From NCBI GenBank assembly GCA_016169945.1, contig JADLSH010000279.1, forward strand, positions 3,224,001-3,288,000: DNA of 64,000 bases, given 5' to 3'. A program made the position numbers and the translations under genes. This DNA is from Trachythela sp. YZ-2020 (taxonomy: Eukaryota; Cnidaria; Anthozoa; Malacalcyonacea; Clavulariidae). The notes below the pieces were generated by a model. That model had not been told where the DNA came from. It saw only the letters and a program-made list of their open reading frames with translations, and did no database searches. Shown here piece by piece: positions 44,801-56,265 of this stretch; the stretch's first letter is position 1, and each line of letters opens with the position of its first letter.

Positions 44801-47800
44801 GATTAGTTATGTAACGAAGATTTTACAACCGCGAACGCCTTTTTTAAATTTAAGAAAATTTTACTGAAATGAAGTCACATCAGTTTTAAAGAATACGATT
44901 TGCAGCAACAAAAGAGCGGTAATATGTTAATTGGTAATCTAACTTCGCACCCTCAGTGCCCCTGAGTGTTCCTTACTGCTCACACCTGTCCTGTATTAGA
45001 AAACCTTCACGGCTATAAACGCCTCTTACCTTGAGAATTGAGCATGTTTCCTACGGTGTCAGTATAGCCAAGCAAATGTTCCAGGAATATCAGCGTCTAC
45101 ATTGGGTGTAGATAGAAAGTATGAGAAATAAGTTGTGTGTAAAAGGTCTTTAATATCGGAGATACGATATATGATCTGGGCACGAAATCGGGCCGTATCT
45201 CAATGGCAAAAAGCAAGTCATGCTTGAGAAATGGCAAGCGCAAAAAGTTTCGAACTGCAAAGTCAAAAATAGAGTCGTTGGCGTGCAAAATCCTATAGAA
45301 AGTTTCATTTCATTTGGTAAAATTGGTTTGCTAAAGTTGGTTTCTAGAACCTTTGTTACTGAGCTACAGAGACCAGTTGCTGAGCATTAACCGCAAATTC
45401 GTGTATGTGTCATGTTTCGTTGTAAACATTTTTTGAAGTAAACTTTCACGCCCCCCGTGGAAATCAGCTTCGGTTGACGGGGCCAGCGTGGTTAAATAAA
45501 GTTTCTATCTATCTATACTGATTATGTAATGATTTAGGACATGAATCATAAATGTTTTATACAACATACGTTACTTGTGAGCTCATGAACAGTTCCATCT
45601 TTTGGCATGTTTGATTGTTTGTCTGGATCATGCTGTCAGAAAGTAAGCGACAGAGAATATGAGTATTTATCATCAACGAGATATTAGTAGTAAGTGAAGT
45701 ACTAACAACAAGACAAAAGGTTCGTTTTCTCGAAACCCAACCTTAATATTCTCAGTGAAATCTTCTAGTGCTTTTGCTCCCTACAAAAAACAGTCAGAAT
45801 TGTCAGTCCATATACAAGGGGCGTCTCGGGGCGCATTGCCCCTCAATGGGTTTCACTATATATAAATCTACTCACCACAACTTCCAAATTCATGAAAAGA
45901 TTCGTGATGATGCCTTGTGTGGCGGAACGGACACCCTTAAAAAATGAATTAGATTTTTCTTCATGAAAATGTTTTTGCAACGTGGAAACACTGACAAAAT
46001 GGCGACCAATCCGTTGCGGAATTTCATGAATATTTTGTGAATATTTCGAACGAATTTCAGCCATATTCTGCCTTTTACACATCCTTTTAGTACAAAAATA
46101 GAACACAGAACAAAATACAAAGCGAAATTTGACCTTAATATGTTAAGTTTGCAACATGAAGTTTGCACATCGGTTGGAAAAGTGATTTGCACTTTTTACT
46201 ATTTGGGCAAAAACGATGAAGCGCCTGCAGCGTGGGGGCGGGAGCAGGGGAAGGAGGACAGATGTAAAGAGTCTGGCTTGCGAGGTTAAAGCGCCCTTAG
46301 ATGCCATACCTTTAGAACGTGTGAAAACTTAATGAGAACAGATCCAAGGTACTTCAACACTGGCAGCAACGGCAGTAGTGAGAAGTATTCTCTCTTCGCG
46401 ATCAGTTTTCGCGCCGAGTTTGCCATACCCTAGACAACAAAATTACAGTGCAACTAGACCTCGACAGTTGGGTATATTCCAAACAACAGTCAGGCTTTAA
46501 CGCAATACTTTTAGTTGTTTATATGAAAAAAAGCCATTCCCAAATCCTAGTGTGTAGTTTTTTCTCATTTTTTTCAAAGATATTTAGAGAGTTTTCTTCC
46601 GAGAAAAGACAAGACAACGACCTTCCAAAAATTGAATACTTCCTCGTGTTACCCTAAGACGATAACCCCATTGAACTATAAGTAAACTGGAACGCTAACG
46701 CAGGGGGGGATATTGAACTATTGAAGCCAGCTTAATTCAGTTTTTCTGAGGTTTGAGTTGAAATACTTAACGCCGAACATTGGGCTGTATATGAAATTGA
46801 AGCTATTAAAAAGTTATATTTAATATAAAAACTTCAAGACTTTAGGTAAAAGGGAAATACTTAAAACTTTGAGGGAAAATTTGCCGTATTTTACAAAATT
46901 GCGGTTGTTTTTGTATTTTTTAAGTATTTCCATTTTGCCTAAAGTCTTGAAGTTTTTATATCAAATAGAACTTTTTAATAGCTTCAATTTCATATACAGC
47001 CCAATGTTCGGCGTTAAGTATTTCAACTCAAACCTCAGAAAACTAGCTTGGCTTCAACGAATCATAGGACTTGATCACAGGAGTTAGCGTTCCAGTTTAC
47101 TTAGAGTTCACTGGATAACCCTTAATAGGAAAGCTGTTTAAATTTCACGAAATGATGCCAACAAGCGAAATTCTATATACTGCGGATTTTAATTTTATTT
47201 GGAAAAAACCCTTTACTTCAAAAGAATTCAAGGAGTATTTAAGGAGTTTTTAAAAAGATGCAAGTTTCAAGGGCTTTTCAAGTGCACTTTGAGGTCACAA
47301 TATATTAATTCAAGTAGTATTTAAGGACTTTAACGAGTAGCAAGAACCGAGGGTACTAAATAACTTAATCGTATTATTGATACAAGCACAACGTACCTCT
47401 CCATCGAAGACAAGTGCTTCCATTGAACTTTGAATCAAAACATCAAATATATCACTCTGATGACTTTCAGGAATGATCACATTGATTAGACTTTGTTCAC
47501 TCTAAAAAAATAACCAAGCCTAAGTACGTTGTGGCGATGTAAAGCGGATAGCTTTGCCGTAAAACAATTTGTGGTTTGAAAACTCCTAAAATAAACTGAC
47601 ATCCAATGTTACCATGCGAGGGGTGAATTACTTCAAAATTCCTCGTACACTTCCTCAGAAATCCCCAAAAAATAAATAAAATAATCTCGAAATCCTGTCA
47701 AAATTTGTCGGAAAATTCCTATAAAAATCCCTAAATTTGCCATGGAATCCCTGAAAATCCCAAAATCTCTTTCAAAATCCCTTTCAAAATTCAAAAAAAA

Positions 47801-50800
47801 ATCCTCGTACGTTTTTTATGAGTACCGCAGCTTTAAAAGAGGGGATAATAGCTCAAGGGGATTTTCTAGATGCAATTTTCGAGCGAAAACTATATAAATA
47901 CTTATTATCTTACTGTAAATCACGCAATTCAGCGACTGGTTGCGATGTGAATTTTTAAATATACTATCTATCTATCTCAGACGTTGTAAAGGTCTGTTCA
48001 TACGATCAGATTCTCGTCTTGACGTATGTGATTTACTAAATTTGCTAACAAGAGTAAGGTTATTGGCTCATACTCGGCGAAAAGTGTAATTGTTGTTCTA
48101 TTGTGTGAAATCACATACGTCAGGATGAGAATCGCATCCGACAAATCGGAGAACACCTTTAAATTACACGAACATTGATTAACAAACACATCCACGTTAA
48201 ATACCTGCAACAATTTAAGAAGCGCGCCACAAAGTGTGATGAATCGACCTGCTTCAATTTCACTAAAAAGTACAAGTAGAAATTTGAGAATTTTCGTTAA
48301 ATACAAGGAGTGCACTGCAACAGACAAACCACTGATCTAAAAACTAGAACTGGATAGAGCATCCTATCGAATTGAATGAGCCAATTTTGAAGCCAGAATA
48401 TTTTTAATGAGATCAGATTTTTAATTCTGTCAAATTCTTGACTAGTCAAATCATTAGCTGTTTACATTAGTTATACTGTGAAGGAAATATCTTTCCCTAT
48501 GTAACTTGAGAAATATAGCTTCCAGCACAGCTTCTAATGAGTTTTAGAACGTTTTAAACACCACATAATGAGGCTTATGGCGGTCATATTGGTGTGACCT
48601 CATTAGTTATTCGCCGGAAAATTTAGGAAGAAAGAGAGGTCACTGATGATAAATTCTTATCTAGACAATACGTGTCCTTTCCCACCAATAACTAGAAACT
48701 TACAGAAGCTCTTTAAACATGTCCCCAACACTACAGTAGATTTGTAATGGCCACACACCAATATGGCCACCATTGGCTTCATTTATGCATAGCAGATGCA
48801 CTATCCAGTCCTTGTGTTCAGATCAGTAAGACAAACACACGGACAAACACACAAACATACAAACAAGCACAGGTGAAAACATAATCTCTTGGCTGAAGCA
48901 ATAAGAAATAATTGTACACTTTGTGGGAGGTCAGAAATCGCAATACAATTGTAGCTTACTCTTCATCCTCCTTTAGACCAGGGGAATCAAACGTTGGCGC
49001 GGGAGATCCAACCTTTCGACTTCCTCCTAAAACACACAATTTACTATTTCAACAAATCAAATTAATTCTATTTCCGGGCGGTTTTCATATCACAGTAAAA
49101 ACCGATAAACAAGTGGCCCTCAACCAATCCCCAACCACACGGGCAAAAACTCATAGTAGCCGAACATTCGGCTAAAGGTCTGTTCACACGACCCGATTTG
49201 TCGGATCGATTCTCCTCTTGACGTATGTGATTTCACACAATACAGCAATAACCACACTTTTCGCCAGGGTGAGCCAATGGGCTAACTCTTGTCAGCAAAT
49301 CCAGTAAATCACATACGTCAAGAGGAGAATTAGATCCGACAAGTCGGATCGTGTGAGCCAGCCTTCATAGAATGACATATTTAAAGGATATCGATAACAA
49401 AATTCAATATATCACATAGACGGATTCTCTAGGGGGGTGCGGCTGCTACCCCCCAAATATTTGTTTTCAACCCCCCAAACGAAACGTTCACCCCTCTAAA
49501 AAAATTTTCAACCCCCCCCCCATTTTCGCCATAATATGCAACCCTATAGAATTCTATGGGGGTTTACAGGGTCATTTAACTCTCTCAAAGGACCTGCCAA
49601 ATTCATTTGCTTTCTAGCCCTCACTGGGGGCTGAGGCCTGCAGCACAACGTTTGGTGACGCCTTGTGTTACCTCACCAGCACCCCCCCCCTAAAATTTCT
49701 GGCACCCCCCTAGTAATAAATATGAAAATCCGTCTATGATATATCTTCTATACAAATATCCAATATCTGCGAAGAACTTTGAATGAGTAATAGTTGGAAT
49801 TGCAAACTAGCTTATATATGCGGGATAAATTACCATATTCGTAGGTTTTCGATGGCACTCGACGAACAACACTTTTTTTTAGCGTAGATTTTCTTTGTGG
49901 CGTGGAACCTACATGATAGGACGAAAAAGAGAGTCTATGGGCCTGAACATATGACCCCGCTTGACGCGGAGACGTCTCGCCTAGCGGGACGAATATTAAT
50001 TCCGTGTGTTCAAATGCAGTTTTTCATCCCACTTGCCGAGATGAAATTACAATGTTGTTCTATATAACTAGCGCTGCAACGATTTTTTATTATTTTTATT
50101 TTTGTGCAATAAAAAGCATTGGTTTAGCAACATATTTGATGCTTGATTGTAAAACAAACATAAAACCACGTAAAAATCGTCAAATTAAACGGCAAAATTG
50201 GAAATTTGGTTTCTTGATTTCATCCCGGTAGGCGGGCTGGCGTGTTCATATGGAATATTTTTCATCCCGCCTACCTATGGTCTCGGCTAACAGAGGCGAG
50301 ATCTCGCCAAGCGGGCCAGCCCGCTTTCTCATATAAACGCGATGTAAATTTTTATAGTAAAAGTATTAGAAGGCGAGATCATAGGTAGGCGAGACGTCTC
50401 GGTAAGCGGGATCATATGAACAGACCCTAATTGTGTTCTGATTACCTTTAATGATCATAATTATGTTAGCCCAATTTAGAACGTAGTTTCAGACAATATA
50501 TTTAAAAGTAAAACTCACTGATCTGAAAACAACGACTGGATAGTGCATCTGCTATGCATAAATGAAGCCAATGGCGGCCATATTGGTGTGACCACCACAA
50601 ATCTACTGTGGTGTTAGGGACATGTTTAAAGAGCTTCTATAAGTTTCTAGTTATTGGTGGGAAAGGACAAATATTGTCTACATAAGAATTGATCATCAGT
50701 GGTGTTTATAGCGGCCATAAGCCTCTGATTCATTATGTGGTTTTTAAAACGTTCTAAAACTCATTAGAATAAATGTTGAAAGCTATATTTCTCAAGTTAC

Positions 50801-53800
50801 AAAGGAAAAGATACTTGCTTCATAGTACAACTAATTTAAACAGCTAACGATTTGACTAGTCAAGAATTTGACAGATTTATAAATCTGATCTCATTAAAAA
50901 TATTCTGGCTTCAAAATTGGCTCATTGGATTCAATAGGATGCCTCTATCCAGTTTTAGTTTACAGATCAGTGGTAAACTAAGGCTAATATGGTGACATTT
51001 CCTCGGCTGAGAAAGGGACTACCAAGTTGTAGCAATGTTACCTGTGCTATACTTGATCTTGGGATTTATCATCTTCAAAAAACAAGAGGAATAAAAATAC
51101 TAAGTTATAATACACTTTACCAATCGTGTTCACATTTTTTATGCATGCTACAGCCAACTACATACGTAAAAATAGGTACGCTAAGCGTACATGTATCTGC
51201 GCCAAATGTAATGTTATTTTAGTCAGTCTTTCATCTGTTTATATATATTTTCATCCGTTGAAATATGTCAAAAATATTTTCCCGTCATTGGGTATTTTGT
51301 ATTTGTCATTGAATAAATGCATTTTATAATTTCATTGGATTATAAATTAATTCAATATGCTAATTGCTAAGAACATAGTTCGTAAATTTCCCTAAATATC
51401 AAGCAAGTACCCCCCAGCGCATTTGTATAGGCGTGTGACTACAAGGTTGTCACTCACAACTTGTTAACAAGTTGTTGAATTGCAGGACGATAACAAGTTG
51501 TTGGAACACCTTGTAACCAAGGCATATTTTAACATATATACTGGGGGGCCACTTGGCCCCCCAGGCCCTCTTGATGGCCCCCATGTACTCACACAAAATT
51601 GGCCCCCCACTCCCTGGGCCCTTTATACATTAGGTCGTTTACAGAGTAAATGATTTGTTTTTATGGCTTATATAGTTAGACATTTTTAAAGTTTTAGTTA
51701 AAACATTGAAATACTATTGGTTTGGCAATTTCAGAGCTCCAGATTTCAAAATTTTCCCAGGAAAAAAATCCCCCGGACCCCTACAGGGCTCGCGCCTTCA
51801 GCACTCAGATTAAGGGCCCTTTTTCACAAATGGTCCCCCACTTAGAAAACCTGAAAATATGCCCTGCTTGTAACAAGTCTATTAAGTCAACAATCTTGTT
51901 AGAAGTTGTCAACAAGCCGATGACAACTTGTCAACAAGCTGGGAACAAGCAGTGCGAACACATCCTGATAACAAGTTGTTGAAATAGAAACTATTATATT
52001 ACAAAAGAACCACGTATATTACACTTACAATATTAGCTGGTGAATAACTCTCTATTTTTCCTTGTGAATGTGCCTCAATTAATCTGCAACAATATCAAAG
52101 GTAATCACAAACTTGTGCAAGTACTAAAACACCCAGGAAGAACCAAAATCTGATGTCGAGATCTCGCCCATTTCAAACGAGATTTCGACAGACGGGCTCA
52201 GCTATCCAAATGAAAACAACGTATTACAAATAGCAATACGGCGATATCTCACTTGAAAGCCCCATATTAAACATCCCCTACAGAAGTACTATCACAATCA
52301 CATTAAAAAGCTGTTGGGACACCTGTAGTTTTAGATCGTAAGTCGTTTTTTTCCCAATTACACGACAATAGCGAAACAAATATGATGGTAAGGTGGTCAC
52401 AACATTGAGTAGGGGCCGAGGGTAACAAAGTTTGATAAAATTATAAGTACTTAGGCCATCTATCCCTGTGAGACTTATAATCGAAGCAATATATTTTACA
52501 ATGCGGTTGATTCTTACTGTCGTTCCAATTGAAGTGTTCCTAAAATATTGCATCAATTCATTACCTAGAATTGATCAATTCATTCGTTGAAAAATTTATC
52601 AACTTCCTGTGTGTGTGAATCGACCAATGGCGTCTCATTTCAGTGACTGATTGACCAATTGGGAACAAGTATGCTAGTAAACAGGAAGTTGAGCAATTTT
52701 TGAGCAAATGTATTGATCAACTTATGTAATGAATTGATGCAATATTTTAGGAACACTTCAATTGCAACGACAATAACCAAACAGTTAAAACATACCCTTG
52801 CAGTGTTCTACTCAACATACTGGATCTAATTTGTGCATATACATTCATAAAATCTTAAAACAAGAAAGAAAATTCCTTGATATTGAATAGGATATAAGAA
52901 ATCAAATTGGCATAATTAAGCAAAAAGCACACAAGGCTTGGCGATGATGTTGTAATGTCAGTATGTGAATACTTTGATACTAACCGTTACTTTTTGTTTC
53001 CTGAACCAACCAAGTAGCAATCTTACTCAAATCATCAATCACTTCATCTGAGAAAGATTGTGAAAATATAACTTAAAATAGATTCAAAAACGTACCCCCC
53101 ACACGGTCAATAATATGGAATTTAAGCTTCACGTTTGAGGGCAACGACAAACGACGGAGTCGAATTTTCTTGGGAGAATTTTCGCTTAACTTTTTCGCTC
53201 CATATTTTCTTTCTTATCTCAAAAGAATCATCATACATTACAGTTTTAAAATAGCAAGTTCATTTTCCCTAGAACAGAACAAAGGTAACTAAGCAATAAA
53301 ATGCTCTAAATGAGTGAATAGCTCTTATACATAGTTCTAATGCTTAGTTACTTTTGTTCTATACTATGTTTTCGCAAACTAGAACAATAGTAACACAGCT
53401 CGATCCATACACTGTACTGTTAAATTCTTTTATAAATCTGTACTTGATCATTTTGATCCTATCATTAGATCATGTATACGACTCTATAGCATGAAGTAGC
53501 TTTGCTATGCTAAAAGTAAAACCCATTCTTCACTTTAACAACACTAATAATATAGATGAAAAATTACTCAATTCTGATTGGCTAAGAGCAGTGCATCTAT
53601 TTTTGAAATTGCACACTGTGCGATTACAGCAGTGCAAATTAACAAAACAAGATCAGAGCCTGGAAACGAGGCAAGAAAAATCAACATGGCGGCGGATATT
53701 AGCAATGTAAATTTTCACTTTTTGACGACTTTTTCTACACTTTCAATGGAAAATCGTACGTGAATACAACAATTTAAGTTCAAGGAGCACATAGACTGAA

Positions 53801-55414
53801 AAAGTTTGCTAACAAGCAACGAAAACAATGCTTAAACGGCGTAGGTGAGTGCACAAGTGTTATCAAAGGCAAAGCGTGTAATTTTTTCATGTATATTATT
53901 AATAAGTAATAGTATGGTTTCTCGTGAAATTTGGAAAAACAAACACTCGTGAGTTTTCAAAGACGTCAAATTGCACTCGTCCTTCGGACTCGTGCAATTT
54001 GGATCGTCTTTGAAAAACTCACTCGTGCATGCTTTTTCCAAATTGCACTCGTAACCATACTATTACCTATACTAATTGAATAATTACTAGAACAAAAATT
54101 AATATTGGTATTTTCCAAGTTTATCTTGTTGTAACCCCCCCCCTTGTCACACTCTCCTTTTGAGAGTCCCCCCCCCCTTGTTTGCGTCCCAAGACTACAC
54201 TACTGCAGACAGTACTGACAAATCAGAAACGAGGATGAAGTTTAAAAGTAAAACAGGACATTGTATGTTTTGGGAAGTTTTAGAATAAGCTCCTTCATAG
54301 TATGTCAAAATATAAACTTAACTGATTTGCAGAACAGGTACAAGTTGTTGACAGTGCCACGCAAATGTTTTAAATAACTTAGGCCCGTTTCAGACGCCGC
54401 TCCACTCATGCGCCGAACTTAAATGACGAATTAGGTGCGACAGAAGAGCGACGTTTGAATCAATTAGGTACGGCAGAATTTGGAGCGACATAAGTTCGGC
54501 AGAAGTTCGACAGAGCCTGTCGCATTATGCGACGTTAGAGCGACATTGATTCATACGCCGCTCCACTCATGTGCCAAACCTAAATCAAAATTTGCTGTAA
54601 TTTATTACGATTAGATTAGCCACTTTGTAATGTTTACTTATTTTTTTAATTATATTTAGAATTCCCGCGCGAATACGCTCCTCTCTCGTCAATAACATCA
54701 TATTTTGTACGCCGTTTGAATCACTGTCGCTCTTGTGTCGCTCCAGCGTCGCACCTAATACAATAGAGACCTTACGATTTAAGACGGCAACGTGACGACA
54801 ACGGCTATAAATACAATGAAAGTTATAGTATTTTAGAATAGAAACGAATAATTAAAATCCCACGGGAGTTTTAGACGTCATCCTCGCTCTGTTTACAACG
54901 GTAAACTACAGATTTTTACGTCTTGTGTGCAACGTCTGCATTTCAAGCCGCGAGAAGTGGTACTCAGCAAATTGGCTCAGTACTGAAGTAGAAATCTTCT
55001 ACACCAAAAAGCCCTTATCTCAACTTCTTCAAACTGAAGTGAATTCATACGATTGATAATACACGACAAGTTTTATTTAATTGATTTATTTGAAGCAGTT
55101 TCTTTTGGCCGTCGTCGTTCGCGTTGCCGTCCTACATCGTAAGGTCTCTAATTAAGTTCGGCGCATGAGTGGAGCGACGTCTGAAACGGGTCTTATTTAG
55201 TAACCAAAGATTGAATTAGAAGGCAGGATAAACGGAAAGAGAGATCGTTGAAGAATAGAACTAAATTTCATACTATTTATATACAATACCATCTATTTGT
55301 TTCAGTTGTGGTTCAGCATCGCCTTCTTGAAGTTCTAAAGTAAAACATATTATCCCCCTAGATAAGCCATTTGTGCTTTTGGGGCAAACACATTATATTA
55401 TTAATAAAATATGT

Positions 55415-55445
<31 letters not shown>

Positions 55446-56232
55446 TTCACTCTTTTTTGGTGTAAAACTGACTTTTCCTGAAACTGATTGAACAAAAAAG
55501 ACTAATTCAATACCTTCCCCTGCATTCAATATATCCAACAAACTTGTCGCTGCGACTGGACTGCTGCTTCGGGTTAATAGATTTCGAAAAGATCGTTCCA
55601 TCTGCTCTCGTCCTGTCTCCATCAATGATGTCTGCAAAGAGAACAGCCAGGCACACCGTTTTGATAAGGGTAAATAGAGATGGTATGAGTCAATATCAAG
55701 ATTTTTTCTCGGCATCTCGTGCGACAGGACTGTTAGTAACGGTTTGTAGAAGGTGTTTGTAGGTGGAATATTCGAACGAAAATTTATATACTTTTTTGTA
55801 GACCTAACCAGGAGAAGTTACGAAGAATGCAACTTTAGGTTCAATTCCTGCCAGAGGGCCTAAAGTTGCATTTTTCACAACTGCTCCTGGTTTCTCCTGG
55901 TTAGGTATAAAAAAAGTATATAAATTTTCGTTCGAATGTTCCATCTACAAACACCTTCTACTAAATAGAGATGAGGCTTGTGTTTTAGGACCACTATTTT
56001 TGTTGTTTAAAACTTGTTGTTGTTTATTTGTTACTGTGTTTTTCTTGTTGTTGTTGACCTTGTTGCTGTTTCTGTTGTTATCGTTTGTCGTCGCTGTTGC
56101 TGTCGTCGCTGTTGTTGTTGTCGTTGTTGTCGCTGTTGTTGTCGTCGCTGCTGCTGTTGTTGCTGTCGTCGCTGCTGCTGTCGCTGTTGTTGTTGCTGTT
56201 GTTATTGGCGCTGCCGTTGTCGTTGCTGTTGC

Positions 56233-56265
<33 letters not shown>

